From assembly GCA_900472675.1 (NCBI GenBank), contig UCJA01000009.1, forward strand, positions 170,549-234,548: a DNA stretch of 64,000 bases, given 5' to 3'. Positions 1 through 9,690 of the stretch are shown here, piece by piece. The stretch's first letter is position 1. The number at the start of each line of letters is the position of its first letter. This stretch comes from Hyphomicrobiales bacterium (GTDB lineage Bacteria > Pseudomonadota > Alphaproteobacteria > Rhizobiales > Rhizobiaceae). Position numbers and translations under genes: made by a program. The notes below the pieces were generated by a model. It ran no database searches. It was not told the DNA's origin and was given only the letters and a program-made list of their open reading frames with translations.

Positions 1-1243
1 TCAGCCGCAGCCGCTGATGCACCCCGAAGCGATGCTGCTCGTCGACCACGGCCAGCAGCAGGTTCTTGTAGTTCACCGCATCCTGGAACAGCGCATGGGT
101 GCCGATGACGATCTGCGCTTCGCCGCTGGCGATGCGTTCCGTCACCAGGTCGCGCTCGCGACCCTTGACCCGCCCGGTCAGCACATCGACGGTAATGCCC
201 GCCGCAGCCGCCATGCGCGAAATTGTCGCGTGGTGCTGGCGCGCCAGGATCTCGGTCGGCGCCATCAGCACGGCCTGTCCGCCGGCTTCCACGGCAGCTG
301 CCATGGCCAGCAGCGCCACCAGCGTCTTGCCGGCGCCCACATCTCCCTGCAAAAGCCGCAGCATCCGGTCTTCGGCCGCCATGTCCTTGAGGATCTCGGC
401 AACCGCGGTCGTCTGGCTGCCGGTCGGCGAAAAGGGCAGGGCGGCGAGTATCTTTGCGGCCAAGTCACCCTTTACCCGGATCGGCTGGCCCGGCACCTTG
501 CGCACCCGCTGGCGCACCAGCGCCAGCGAGACCTGGCCGGCGAGAAACTCGTCATAGGCAAGCCGCCGGCGCGCGGGGGCCTGCGGATCCATGTCCGTCT
601 CGTCGCGCGGGTCGTGCAGCAGCCGGAAGGCCTCGTCCGCGTCCGGAAAGCTCTGGCGCTCGGCAAGTGTCGCGTCGATCCACTCCGGCATGACGGGAAG
701 GCGGGTAACCGATCCTTCGATCGCCTTGCGCAGCATCTTCGGCGTCAGTCCGGCTGTCAGCGGATACACCGGCTCCACCAGGGGCAGCGTATCCGCTTCC
801 GAGGCTTTGACGACAAAATCCGGATGCACCATCGAGGCGCGGCCGTTGAACCAGTCCACCTTGCCGCTCACCATCATCATTTCGTCCAGCGGCAGCAGCT
901 TTTCGAGCCAGCTCCCCTTGGCGCGGAAGAATGTGAGCGCCAGTTCCCCCGTCTCATCGTGCAGGATGACGCGATAGGGCTGGTTGCTTCGGCCGGGAGG
1001 AGGCGGCTGATGGCGGTCGACACGGCCTTCGATGGTGACGATGGCGCCCTGCGGAGCAAGGGCAATACCGGGCCGGTAGCGGCGATCGATCAGCGACACC
1101 GGCGCGTGAAACAGGAGGTCGACAACCCGGCAGTCGTCCTCGTCCCGTCCGGTCACACGGGCGATCAGGTCGGCGAGTTTTGGCCCCACACCGGGCAGGG
1201 AGGAGACGGGCGAAAACAGGGGATCGAGAAGGGCGGGACGCAT
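1..1243 (-). CDS. recG: ATP-dependent DNA helicase RecG (N-terminal part, runs off left edge)
   Basis: RecG is a cytoplasmic helicase that remodels stalled replication forks and branched DNA. Only about 414 N-terminal residues lie in the window; the C-terminal helicase half is beyond base 1. Reading from the ATG at 1243 (MRPALLDPLFSP), the wedge/OB region comes first, then Walker A GDVGAGKT (323-346), a GTHAL motif and the DEQH box (32-43, in the context VVDEQHRFGVHQ). The DEQH box plus the N-terminal wedge region fits RecG rather than PriA; the helicase core resembles Mfd, which lies just downstream on the other strand. The gene is divergent from sdhE, with 88 bases between them. No internal stop is seen, so the truncation is only the window edge. 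Confidence 0.95.
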   Translation of the reverse strand, partial: MRPALLDPLFSPVSSLPGVGPKLADLIARVTGRDEDDCRVVDLLFHAPVSLIDRRYRPGIALAPQGAIVTIEGRVDRHQPPPPGRSNQPYRVILHDETGELALTFFRAKGSWLEKLLPLDEMMMVSGKVDWFNGRASMVHPDFVVKASEADTLPLVEPVYPLTAGLTPKMLRKAIEGSVTRLPVMPEWIDATLAERQSFPDADEAFRLLHDPRDETDMDPQAPARRRLAYDEFLAGQVSLALVRQRVRKVPGQPIRVKGDLAAKILAALPFSPTGSQTTAVAEILKDMAAEDRMLRLLQGDVGAGKTLVALLAMAAAVEAGGQAVLMAPTEILARQHHATISRMAAAAGITVDVLTGRVKGRERDLVTERIASGEAQIVIGTHALFQDAVNYKNLLLAVVDEQHRFGVHQRLRL

Positions 1244-1331
1244 GGCCGGAAAATGCGCTGGAATTTGCCGGCTTGGCAAGGTGACGAAGGGGCTTTTCCG
1301 TCCTATATGAACCACAAACAGGAAGACGCAC

Positions 1332-1658
1332 ATGACTGGACTGTCACGTACCAGCGCGGATCTCGACCCGCGACGCAGACGTATTCTCTACCGCTGCTGG
1401 CATCGGGGCATCCGCGAGATGGACCTCGTGTTCGGGACCTTTGCCGAAACGGAGATCGCCGCCCTCGACCCCACCGATCTTGACGAGTTCGAGCTGATCA
1501 TGGACGAGCAGGATCACGATCTGCACGCCTGGATCACCGGCGCTCAGCCCTTGCCCGAGCATTTCAACACGCCGCTCTTCGCGCGCATTGCAGCCTATGT
1601 CCCGGATTTCGATCCGGTCACCAAAGCCTCCCTTGAAGCGAGGCTCGGAAACGCCTGA
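1332..1658 (+). CDS. sdhE: FAD assembly factor SdhE (DUF339)
   Basis: Small cytoplasmic protein (108 aa) of the SdhE/Sdh5 family, which promotes covalent attachment of FAD to succinate dehydrogenase flavoprotein. The family signature RGxxE is present as RGIREMD, followed by the acidic helical bundle containing DLDEFELIMDEQD. Length is normal for alphaproteobacterial members, which are slightly longer than the ~90-aa enterobacterial form. A good Shine-Dalgarno (AGGAAG) sits 8 bases before the ATG. The stop codon overlaps the mfd start by one base (TGATG), so the two genes are probably cotranscribed although their functions are unrelated. The recG-sdhE-mfd neighbourhood is, as far as I recall, usual in rhizobia. 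Confidence 0.92.
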   Translation: MTGLSRTSADLDPRRRRILYRCWHRGIREMDLVFGTFAETEIAALDPTDLDEFELIMDEQDHDLHAWITGAQPLPEHFNTPLFARIAAYVPDFDPVTKASLEARLGNA

Positions 1659-4600
1659 TGATCCTTGGACTTGATGCAAAGAAACTTGCGGCGTCGGCAG
1701 CGCCGCTGACCGTATCGGGCGTGCCCGCAGGCATGGAGCCGCTGATCCTCGCGGAACTGGCGAAATCCGGTCAGCCTGTTGCCTATGTCATGTCCGATGG
1801 GCAGCGCATGGCAGACGTCGAGCAGATGCTGTCTTTCGTCGCTCCAGGCATCCCTGTGTTGACCCTGCCGGCCTGGGATTGTCTTCCCTATGACCGCGTC
1901 TCGCCAAGTGCTGATGTTTCTGCCCGGCGTTTGGCTGCCCTGTCCGGCCTCATCAGCCATGCCCGCAAGCCGCATGCCGCCATCGTGCTGGTCACCGTCA
2001 ATGCAATGCTGCAGCGGATCGCGCCTTCGGAAGTGATCGAGAGCCTGGCCTTTTCAGCCCGTCCAGGCAATCAGGTCCGCATGGACGATATCGCGGCAAG
2101 GCTTGAGCGCAACGGCTTCGACCGGGTCTCCACCGTGCACGAGGTCGGCGAATTCGCAGTCCGCGGCGGCATTCTGGATGTCTTCGTGCCGGGCTCCGAG
2201 GAACCGGTGCGCCTGGACTTCTTCGGCGACACGCTCGAAACCATCCGTTCCTTCGATCCGGCAAGCCAGCGCACGACGGGGCAGGCGCGGTCGCTCGATC
2301 TAAACCCGATGAGCGAGGTGACGCTGACGCCGGATACGATCAGCCGGTTCCGCACCAACTATCTGTCGCTGTTCGGCGCCGCGACCCGCGACGACGCTTT
2401 GTATCAGGCCGTGTCGGAAGGCCGCCGCTACGCCGGCATGGAACACTGGCTGCCGCTTTTTTACGAACGCCTGGAAACGGCCTTCGACTATCTGAAGGGC
2501 TTCCGGCTCGTGACCGACCATACGGTCCGCGAGGCGGCCCTGGAGCGATCCAAGCTTGTCTTGGATTACTACGAGGCGCGACGCGACAGCGGTCGGACCG
2601 GCAAAGGGATCTCTGCCCAGTCAACACCCTACAAGCCTGTGCCGCGGGAACAGCTCTATCTCGACGGGGAAGAATTTGCAGCGGCGCTGGATGCGGTAAA
2701 GGCGCTGCGCCTGACACCCTTCAATGAAATGGATGCCGACGGTCGCCGGGTGGTGACAGTCGATGCGCGTCCAGGTCCGCGCTGGGCAATGACACAGTCC
2801 GAAGAGAAGGCAAGGGACAAGGAAGCGGGCGAACGCGCCAACGTCTTCGATCTGGTCGTGAAGCACATTGCCGACAGACGGGCCGCCGGCATCAAGGTGC
2901 TGGTCACCGGCTGGTCGACAGGCTCGCTCGATCGCCTTCTGCAGGTGCTGGAAGAACGCGGGTTGAAGCGTGTCACGACAGTGGAAACGCTGGGTGATAT
3001 CGACAAGCTGCAGAAGGGTGAAGCTGCTGCCGCGGTGCTCAGCCTTGAAGCGGGCTTTGAGACGGACACCCTGTCGGTGATCGGCGAGCAGGATATTCTC
3101 GGCGACCGCATGGTCCGGCGCGGCAAGCGCCGCAAGCGCGGCTCCGACTTCCTGACTGAAGTTGCCGGTCTCGACGAAGGCTCGCTCGTGGTTCACGCCG
3201 AGCATGGCATCGGCCGCTTCGTCGGGCTCATTACCATCGAGGCCGCCGGTGCGCCGCGGGCCTGCCTGGAGCTGCATTACGCGGATCAGGCCAAGCTTTT
3301 CCTGCCCGTCGAAAACATCGATCTATTGTCCCGCTACGGCTCCGAGGCAGCCGAAGCCCAGCTCGACAAGCTGGGTGGCGGCGCCTGGCAGGCCCGCAAG
3401 GCCAAGCTGAAGAAGCGCCTGCTGGACATGGCCGGCAATCTCATCAAGATCGCCGCGACCCGCATGGTCCGCCGCGCACCGGTACTGACGACGCCGGAAG
3501 GCCTCTACGACGAGTTTGCCGCCCGCTTCCCCTATGACGAGACCGAAGACCAAGGCAACGCCATCGAGGCGGTCCGTGAGGATCTCTCTGCCGGACGCCC
3601 GATGGACCGGCTGGTCTGCGGCGACGTGGGCTTCGGCAAGACCGAGGTGGCGTTGCGTGCAGCCTTCTTTGCAGCCATGAACGGTGCCCAGGTAGCCGTG
3701 GTGGTGCCAACGACGCTGCTGGCGCGCCAGCACTTCAAGACCTTCCGCGAGCGTTTCCGCGGCCTGCCGATCACGGTTGCCCAGGCGTCGCGCCTGGTGA
3801 CGGCCAAGGAACTGGCCGAGACCAAGAAGGGTATCGCCAGCGGCAAGGTCGATATCGTTGTTGGCACGCATGCCTTGCTCGGCAGCGCCATCCAGTTTGC
3901 CAACCTCAGCCTGCTGATCATCGACGAGGAACAGCACTTCGGCGTGAAGCACAAGGAACGGCTGAAGGAGCTGAAGAGCGACGTGCACGTGCTGACGCTC
4001 TCGGCGACACCGATTCCCCGCACGCTGCAGCTGGCGATGACAGGCGTTCGCGAACTGTCGCTGATCAGGACCCCGCCGGTCGATCGCATGGCGGTCCGCA
4101 CCTTCATCTCCCCCTTCGACCCGCTGGTCATCCGCGAGACGCTGATGCGCGAGCATTACCGGGGAGGGCAGAGCTTCTATGTCTGTCCCCGCCTCTCGGA
4201 CCTTCCGGAGATCGAGGCTTTCTTGCAGTCGGATGTTCCGGAGCTGAAGGTCGCGGTGGCGCACGGCCAGATGGCGGCAGGCGAGCTGGAAGACGTGATG
4301 AATGCCTTCTACGACGGCCAGTACGACGTACTTCTGTCGACCACCATCGTTGAATCCGGGCTGGATGTGCCAACCGCAAACACTCTGATCGTCCACCGCG
4401 CCGACATGTTCGGTCTGGCCCAACTCTACCAGCTGCGCGGCCGCGTCGGGCGCTCGAAGGTGCGGGCTTTCGCGCTCTTCACCCTGCCGGTCAACAAGCA
4501 GCTGACGCAGATGGCGGAACGCCGCCTCAAGGTGCTCCAGTCGCTCGATACCCTCGGTGCCGGCTTCCAGCTCGCCAGCCACGACCTCGACATCCGCGGT

Positions 4601-5182
4601 GCCGGCAACCTGCTGGGCGAGGAACAGTCGGGCCACATCAAGGAAGTCGGCTTCGAGCTTTACCAGCAGATGCTGGAAGAGGCGGTCGCCGAGGTCAAGG
4701 GCGACGATACCGGGGCAGACACCGGCTGGTCACCGCAGATTTCCGTGGGCATCACGGTCATGATCCCGGAAACCTACGTGCCCGACCTGCACCTGCGCAT
4801 GGGTCTCTATCGCCGCCTGGGCGAAGTCACGGAACTGGCAGAGATCGACGGCTTCGGCGCCGAGATGGTGGACCGCTTCGGGCCGATGCCCGTCGAGGTG
4901 CAGAACCTCCTCAAGGTGGTCTACATCAAGTCGCTCTGCCGCAAGGCCAATGTCGAAAAGCTTGATGCCGGCCCCAAGGGGATCGTCATGACCTTCCGCG
5001 ACAGGCAGTTCCCCAATCCGACCGGGCTCGTCGGCTATATCGCCAGACAGGGCACCATGGCGAAGATCCGGCCGGACCACAGCGTCTTCCTGACCCGCGA
5101 CCTGCCGACGCCCGAAAAGCGCCTGACCACCGCGGCGCAGATCATGAAGCAGTTCGCAGATATCGCGGCGACAGACCCCTGA
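1658..5182 (+). CDS. mfd: Transcription-repair coupling factor Mfd
   Basis: Mfd removes RNA polymerase stalled at DNA lesions and recruits UvrABC. The 1174-aa protein has the full architecture: N-terminal UvrB-like domains (residues ~1-340), CarD-like RNA polymerase interaction domain (~500-580, around GSLVVHAEHGIGRFVG), translocase motor with Walker A GDVGFGKTE (~655) and the DEEQ box in IIDEEQHFGVKHKE (~754), the SATPIPRT motif, the QxxGRxGR region QLRGRVGRS, and a C-terminal TRCF domain. Length matches the family. The start overlaps the sdhE stop by one base. It ends four bases before the convergent EamA stop at 5186, leaving no room for a separate terminator. No anomalies seen. Confidence 0.98.
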   Translation: MILGLDAKKLAASAAPLTVSGVPAGMEPLILAELAKSGQPVAYVMSDGQRMADVEQMLSFVAPGIPVLTLPAWDCLPYDRVSPSADVSARRLAALSGLISHARKPHAAIVLVTVNAMLQRIAPSEVIESLAFSARPGNQVRMDDIAARLERNGFDRVSTVHEVGEFAVRGGILDVFVPGSEEPVRLDFFGDTLETIRSFDPASQRTTGQARSLDLNPMSEVTLTPDTISRFRTNYLSLFGAATRDDALYQAVSEGRRYAGMEHWLPLFYERLETAFDYLKGFRLVTDHTVREAALERSKLVLDYYEARRDSGRTGKGISAQSTPYKPVPREQLYLDGEEFAAALDAVKALRLTPFNEMDADGRRVVTVDARPGPRWAMTQSEEKARDKEAGERANVFDLVVKHIADRRAAGIKVLVTGWSTGSLDRLLQVLEERGLKRVTTVETLGDIDKLQKGEAAAAVLSLEAGFETDTLSVIGEQDILGDRMVRRGKRRKRGSDFLTEVAGLDEGSLVVHAEHGIGRFVGLITIEAAGAPRACLELHYADQAKLFLPVENIDLLSRYGSEAAEAQLDKLGGGAWQARKAKLKKRLLDMAGNLIKIAATRMVRRAPVLTTPEGLYDEFAARFPYDETEDQGNAIEAVREDLSAGRPMDRLVCGDVGFGKTEVALRAAFFAAMNGAQVAVVVPTTLLARQHFKTFRERFRGLPITVAQASRLVTAKELAETKKGIASGKVDIVVGTHALLGSAIQFANLSLLIIDEEQHFGVKHKERLKELKSDVHVLTLSATPIPRTLQLAMTGVRELSLIRTPPVDRMAVRTFISPFDPLVIRETLMREHYRGGQSFYVCPRLSDLPEIEAFLQSDVPELKVAVAHGQMAAGELEDVMNAFYDGQYDVLLSTTIVESGLDVPTANTLIVHRADMFGLAQLYQLRGRVGRSKVRAFALFTLPVNKQLTQMAERRLKVLQSLDTLGAGFQLASHDLDIRGAGNLLGEEQSGHIKEVGFELYQQMLEEAVAEVKGDDTGADTGWSPQISVGITVMIPETYVPDLHLRMGLYRRLGEVTELAEIDGFGAEMVDRFGPMPVEVQNLLKVVYIKSLCRKANVEKLDAGPKGIVMTFRDRQFPNPTGLVGYIARQGTMAKIRPDHSVFLTRDLPTPEKRLTTAAQIMKQFADIAATDP

Positions 5183-5185
5183 CGC

Positions 5186-6136
5186 TCAACCCCGCGGGGC
5201 AGTGCCTTGGGCCTGTTCCGCGGGGGCAATCAGCGCGGCGGCCTGTCCGTCGGGCAGGGCAGGTGGCAGCGGCACGTTGCGGACCCTTTCGCGAACGAGC
5301 GTGAGGAAGCCTGAGCCGCAGATCAGCACGATCCCGGCCACCATCGGCATGTCGACGGCGTCCCCGAACACCAGGTAGCCGAACAGGACTGCCCAGATCA
5401 TCTGGCTGTACTGCGTCGGGCCGATGAGGGCCGCTGGTGCGTGATTGGCGGCATACATCAGGAGAATGCCGCCGACGGCCGCGAGCAGCCCGTAGCCGGC
5501 CAGATAGACCCACTGCTCCAGTGTCGGGATCCGAAAGTCCGGGATCATCAACAGGCCGGACACCACGAGAACGCCAAGCACGCCGGCGCTGTAGAGCGAA
5601 ATGTTCTTTTCCGTCGGTCCGATCGCCCGGTAGCAGATGATCGAGATGGCGCCGCTCAGGCCGCCGAACACGGCCCCGAGGTGACCGATCGACAGCTCGC
5701 GGAACCCGGGCCTCAGCACGATCAGCGTGCCAATGAAGCCCAGTGCCACCGCGCCCCAGCGCCGCACGCCCACCTGTTCCTTCAGGAACAGAACGGACAT
5801 GATGGTCACGAAGCAGGGCAGAAGGAAGATCAGCACGAAGGCTTCCGCCATCGACAGATGCGTGAAGGCGATAACGGCGCCGATGCTGCCCATACTCGCC
5901 GCAAAGAAGCGTAAGAGCCAGAGCGGACGATTGGAGGTGCGCACCACGTCCAGCCAGTGATCGCCCGGCTTCATCAGGAAGGGAAAGCCGGCTAGGCCGA
6001 AGACGGCGCCAAGAAACGCCGACTGATAGGGGCTAAGTCCTCCGCCGACCAGCTTCACGCTGGCATCGCTCCAGGAATAGGCGGCAAAGGCGGCAAAGGC
6101 CAGAAGCACGCCCTTCAGGTTCTGATCACGCGACAT
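5186..6136 (-). CDS. EamA/DMT-family inner-membrane transporter
   Basis: A 316-aa drug/metabolite-transporter superfamily protein with about ten hydrophobic segments arranged as two EamA repeats. The first repeat starts near GVLLAFAAFAAYSWSDASVK and the second near GAISIICYRAIGP, and the repeat halves end in FLKEQVG-type and FGYLVFGD-type turns typical of the family. The C-terminal ~35 residues form a polar, proline- and alanine-rich cytoplasmic tail. The substrate cannot be read from sequence; relatives export amino acids, metabolites or drugs. The gene is convergent with mfd and lies downstream of the FrnE-like gene on the same strand, 17 bases away, so the two may be cotranscribed. Confidence 0.85.
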   Translation of the reverse strand: MSRDQNLKGVLLAFAAFAAYSWSDASVKLVGGGLSPYQSAFLGAVFGLAGFPFLMKPGDHWLDVVRTSNRPLWLLRFFAASMGSIGAVIAFTHLSMAEAFVLIFLLPCFVTIMSVLFLKEQVGVRRWGAVALGFIGTLIVLRPGFRELSIGHLGAVFGGLSGAISIICYRAIGPTEKNISLYSAGVLGVLVVSGLLMIPDFRIPTLEQWVYLAGYGLLAAVGGILLMYAANHAPAALIGPTQYSQMIWAVLFGYLVFGDAVDMPMVAGIVLICGSGFLTLVRERVRNVPLPPALPDGQAAALIAPAEQAQGTAPRG

Positions 6137-6153
6137 GTCCCGCTGCTCCGCCG

Positions 6154-6825
6154 TCAGTTCATGGCCTTGCGGGCGTCCGCCTTCAGGCGGGCGATGTCCC
6201 TGAGAGCATTGGCCATGACCTCGGCAGGCTGGGCGCCGCTGATGGCATACTGGCCATCGAGGATGAAGAAGGGCACGCCGCTTACCCCCATCTTCTGGGC
6301 CGCATCGATCTCTGCAAGCACCGTATCCTTATCGGCGTCGCCCTTGAGCAGGTTCGCGATGACGTTGCGGTCAAGGCCTGAGGCCTCCGCAATGTCGAGC
6401 AGAACTGCATGGTCACCGACATTGCGGCCGTCCTCGAAATAGGCCTTGAACAGTGCATTGGCGACCCGGTCCTGGATGTCCCGGCCCTCCAGCACCGCCC
6501 AGTGCAGCAGTCGGTGTGCATCCAGCGTATTCGGTCCGATCTTGATGGCCGCAAAATTGAAGGCGATGCCGACCTCGGCCCCGAGACCGGTGAGTGTTTC
6601 GTGGGCACGGGCAACTGCATCCTCGCCGCCCAGCTTCTGTGCCAGATGCGCGTGGTGATCAACCCCTTCAGGCGGATGATCGGGGTTGAGGCGATAGGGC
6701 CGCCAGTTGATGTCGACACCCACCTCGTCCTGCACTTCGGCGACGGCGAGTTCCAGCCGCGCCTTGCCGAGATAGCACCAGGGGCAGACGACGTCAGACA
6801 CGATATCGATGGTCACGCGCTCCAT
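6154..6825 (-). CDS. DsbA-family (FrnE-like) thioredoxin-fold oxidoreductase
   Basis: A 223-aa protein of the DsbA/FrnE (2-hydroxychromene-2-carboxylate isomerase-like) group. It opens with MERVTIDIVSDVVCPWCYLG, giving a CPWC dithiol site at about residues 13-16, followed by the helical insertion and a GVSGVPFFILDG segment containing the cis-Pro loop. There is no signal peptide, so it is probably cytoplasmic, unlike classical DsbA. I placed the start at 6825 rather than at the longer frame start (6879), because AAGGA lies just upstream and the family begins here. Members act as disulfide oxidoreductases; the partner substrate is unknown. It is followed on the same strand by the EamA gene. Confidence 0.88.
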   Translation of the reverse strand: MERVTIDIVSDVVCPWCYLGKARLELAVAEVQDEVGVDINWRPYRLNPDHPPEGVDHHAHLAQKLGGEDAVARAHETLTGLGAEVGIAFNFAAIKIGPNTLDAHRLLHWAVLEGRDIQDRVANALFKAYFEDGRNVGDHAVLLDIAEASGLDRNVIANLLKGDADKDTVLAEIDAAQKMGVSGVPFFILDGQYAISGAQPAEVMANALRDIARLKADARKAMN

Positions 6826-6862
6826 GGCAGCGTCCTTTCGGTTGGAGGTGCGGATGAGGGCC

Positions 6863-8680
6863 CTACTGGGCGCGTGCATCCCACCATGTGTTGAGCTGGT
6901 ACCCGTAGAGAGGCAATGTCTGCGGATAGCCGATATACGTCCAGCGGGCCACCCACTGGTCGGGAATATGATAGAGCGGCACGAGGTAGTGTCCCGAAAT
7001 CAGCATGCGGTCGTAGGCACGGACGCTCGATTGGAAGTCCTCCTCGCCTTTCGCCGTCAGCATGGCGGTGATCAGCCGGTCCACCGCCGGGTCCGCGGTC
7101 CCGGCGAAGTTGAAGCTCCCGGGCGTATTGCTCGATGCTGATCCCCAGCGCCCGACCTGCTCGATCCCCGGCGACAGGGAGGAGGGGTAGGACTTCATGA
7201 TCATGTCGTAGCTGAAACTGCCGGACCTCGACTGGTACTCCGAATCATCCACCGTCCGGATCCTCATCTCGACGCCGATCATCCTGAGCGTCCGCTGGTA
7301 GGTGATCGCAAGCTTCTCCTGGTCGGTCGTCTGCGTCATCAATTCGAAGGAGAGGGGCCGGCCCTTGGCATCGACCATCCGGCCGTTGCGGATCGTGTAA
7401 CCGCCCTTCTTCAGACGCTCGACAGCCTCCCGCAGAACCTTCCTGTCGGCGCCCGATGCGTCCGTGCGGGGGAGGTGGTAGGTACCAGCCAGAACGTCCG
7501 GCTCGATCCGGTTGCTGATATCGCCAAGGATGCCGAGTTCGCGCGCATCCGCCGGACGGTCGAGCGCGCTGAGCGGCGAGTTCTGCCAATAGCTTTCGGT
7601 GCGGGTGTAGGCGTCTCCGAAAAGGTTCTTGTTCACCCACTCGAAATCGAAGGCGAGCGACAGGCCTGCCCGCACATCTGCGTTCGAAAAAATCTGTCGC
7701 CGGGTATTGAACACGAATCCGAGCATGCCGCTCGGCAGCTGCGGCCGGAACCGCTCCTGCACCACATCGCCGTTGCGGACCGCCGGGAAATCATAGCCAC
7801 GCGCCCAGTGGATGGGGCTCCCTTCGAGGTAGATGTCGATCACGCCCTTCTTGAAGGCTTCAAACAGCGTCGCCTCCTGGAGAAAGTATTCGATCGAAAT
7901 GCGGTCGTAATTGTCGATGCCGACTTTGGACGGCACGTCTCTGCCCCAGTAGTCGGCGTTGCGCTCGTAGGTGATCCGCTCACCCGGCGACAGCGACTTG
8001 ATCCGGTAGGGACCGGAACCGACCGGCGGCTTCAGCGTCGATTGTTCGAAGGTCGCCGGATCGATCGCGTGTCTGGGAAGGATCGGCGTGGAGGAGGCGA
8101 TGATCAGCGGGAATTCGCGGTCCGCCTTCTCGTTGAAGGTAAAGCGAACGCTGTGATCGCCGACCTTCTCCATTGTCTTCACCGCATCCAGACGCCTGGA
8201 GAAGGGAATGCGACCCTTGTCGCGCAGGATCTCGAACGAAAAGATTACGTCGTCCGGCGTGACAGGCTGCCCGTCGGACCAGCGTGCCTTCGGATTGAGA
8301 TTGAACTGGATAAAGCTGCGGTCCTCGTCCATCTCGACGGTTTCCGCCAGCAGCCCATAGAGCGTGAAGGGCTCGTTTGAAGACCGCACCATAAGCGTCT
8401 CGTAGATCAGGTTGCCAAAGGCCGGATCCCAGATGCCACGGGCCGTGGTGCGGATGCTCTTGAGGTTGAACGGATTGAGGCTGTCATACGTCCCCACCAC
8501 GCCGTAGCGAATGGCGCCGCCCTTCTTCACGTCCGGATTGACGTAAGGGAAATGCCTGTAGTCCGCCGGCAGGTCCGGACTGCCATGCATGGCGATCGCA
8601 TGGACAGGCTCCGCCACGGCTGCACCATTTGAAAGCAAGAATGCAAGCATGGCGGCCATGAGAAAGATGAGGCGCCGCAT
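6863..8680 (-). CDS. ABC transporter solute-binding protein, family 5 (YejA/oligopeptide type)
   Basis: A 605-aa periplasmic binding protein. Residues 1-23 form a signal peptide (MRRLIFLMAAMLAFLL... cleaved near AVA-EP). The body has SBP_bac_5 features: HAIAMHGSPDLPADYRHFPY, then KGGAIRYG, a SDGQPVTPDDVIFSFE segment, and a C-terminal region ending near QLNTWWDARA. The N-terminal pattern resembles YejA, the binding protein of the YejABEF microcin C/peptide importer. No permease or ATPase gene is adjacent, so its transporter partner is elsewhere or it is an orphan. The start at 8680 has AAGGA 8 bases upstream; a TTG six codons earlier is less likely. Its substrate is inferred to be peptides, with moderate certainty. 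Confidence 0.85.
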   Translation of the reverse strand: MRRLIFLMAAMLAFLLSNGAAVAEPVHAIAMHGSPDLPADYRHFPYVNPDVKKGGAIRYGVVGTYDSLNPFNLKSIRTTARGIWDPAFGNLIYETLMVRSSNEPFTLYGLLAETVEMDEDRSFIQFNLNPKARWSDGQPVTPDDVIFSFEILRDKGRIPFSRRLDAVKTMEKVGDHSVRFTFNEKADREFPLIIASSTPILPRHAIDPATFEQSTLKPPVGSGPYRIKSLSPGERITYERNADYWGRDVPSKVGIDNYDRISIEYFLQEATLFEAFKKGVIDIYLEGSPIHWARGYDFPAVRNGDVVQERFRPQLPSGMLGFVFNTRRQIFSNADVRAGLSLAFDFEWVNKNLFGDAYTRTESYWQNSPLSALDRPADARELGILGDISNRIEPDVLAGTYHLPRTDASGADRKVLREAVERLKKGGYTIRNGRMVDAKGRPLSFELMTQTTDQEKLAITYQRTLRMIGVEMRIRTVDDSEYQSRSGSFSYDMIMKSYPSSLSPGIEQVGRWGSASSNTPGSFNFAGTADPAVDRLITAMLTAKGEEDFQSSVRAYDRMLISGHYLVPLYHIPDQWVARWTYIGYPQTLPLYGYQLNTWWDARAQ

Positions 8681-8957
8681 GAAGTGGTCCTTGTTCAATT
8701 GCCGTTGATTCGCGTGGAAGTTAGCCTATGAGTGGAGTGTGGCCAAAGAAACTCTTGGCAGATCCGTTCTCCGGCCGTCTCGCGTGAAAAATGCGAAACA
8801 AAGGCTGGATATGGCACTCGCCCCGATGTAACAGGAAGGTCGCACCCCGGGTCATTCAATTGCCTCATTTGAACGACAGGTGACAGGCAGTAGGACGCCC
8901 ATAGGGATGGACGGCACCTTGCCCCGCCCTAATGGATTTCAGGAGACGGATTTCGTG

Positions 8958-9608
8958 ATGAAGCTCAAGGCAACCCAAATGATGCGGACTTCCATGTCCG
9001 TTCTGGCTCTTTCGCTCGGCGCTGGCGCGCTGCCGGTTGCAGCCTTCGCACAGGATGCCGCCCCGGCGCAGGGAGCTCCTGGCGCCCCGCCGCTCGGCTG
9101 GTTCAAGACCTGCACCAAGCAGGACGACAGCGACCTCTGCGTCGTGCAGAACGTTATTCTGGCCCAGAACGGCCAGCTGATCACGGCCGTTGGCCTGATC
9201 ACCGTTGAAGGCAAGGTCAACCGCAAGATCCTCCAGGTTTCGGTCCCGACCGCCCGTCTCGTGCCTCCGGGCGTGATGATGCAGATCGACGGCGGCAAGG
9301 GCCAGAAGCTGGACTACACCGTCTGCCTTCCCGACAAGTGCACGGCCGAAGTGCCGCTGACGGATCCGATGATCGCAAGCCTGAAGAAGGGCACAGACGT
9401 AATCTTCACCTCGATCAACTTCCGCCGCGCTCCGAACCCGATCAAGGTTTCGCTGAGCGGTTTCACCGGCGCCTTCGACGGCCCGGCGATCTCCCAGTCG
9501 CAGCTTGCCGAAAGCCAGCGCAGCCTTCAGGAAGGCATGCAGAAGAAGGCCGAGGAAGCCCGCAAGAAGCTTGAAGACGCCCAGTCTGCTGCCAAGCAGG
9601 GCCAGTAA
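8958..9608 (+). CDS. Invasion-associated locus B (IalB)-family secreted protein
   Basis: A 216-aa exported protein. It has an N-terminal signal peptide (MKLKATQMMRTSMSVLALSL, cleavage near AFAQ), an IalB beta-rich domain (residues ~45-170, starting GWFKTCTKQ and holding the cysteines in DLCVVQN and CLPDKC), and a C-terminal charged helix (about 180-216) rich in K/E/Q that probably forms a coiled coil. IalB was named in Bartonella, but the family is widespread in free-living rhizobia and the molecular role is unclear. The chosen ATG follows AGGAG by 12 bases; the GTG directly before it (8955) is spaced better and could be the real start. A strong terminator follows. The 277 bases upstream back to 8680 hold no gene. 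Confidence 0.82.
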   Translation: MKLKATQMMRTSMSVLALSLGAGALPVAAFAQDAAPAQGAPGAPPLGWFKTCTKQDDSDLCVVQNVILAQNGQLITAVGLITVEGKVNRKILQVSVPTARLVPPGVMMQIDGGKGQKLDYTVCLPDKCTAEVPLTDPMIASLKKGTDVIFTSINFRRAPNPIKVSLSGFTGAFDGPAISQSQLAESQRSLQEGMQKKAEEARKKLEDAQSAAKQGQ

Positions 9609-9640
9609 GGGCAGGGGCTTCGGCCCCTCTCGTGGATACC

Positions 9641-9670
9641 AAAACGCCGGCCTCTCGAGGCCGGCGTTTT
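9641..9670. terminator. Bidirectional rho-independent terminator between ialB-like gene and hspQ
   Basis: A 30-base perfect inverted repeat, AAAACGCCGGCC then CTCTCGAG then GGCCGGCGTTTT-type arms, flanked by A-run on the left and T-run on the right. It lies 32 bases after the ialB-like stop and 20 bases before the hspQ stop, so it can end both convergent transcripts. Confidence 0.85.
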
Positions 9671-9690
9671 GCGTTTGGGGTCGGTGTTCG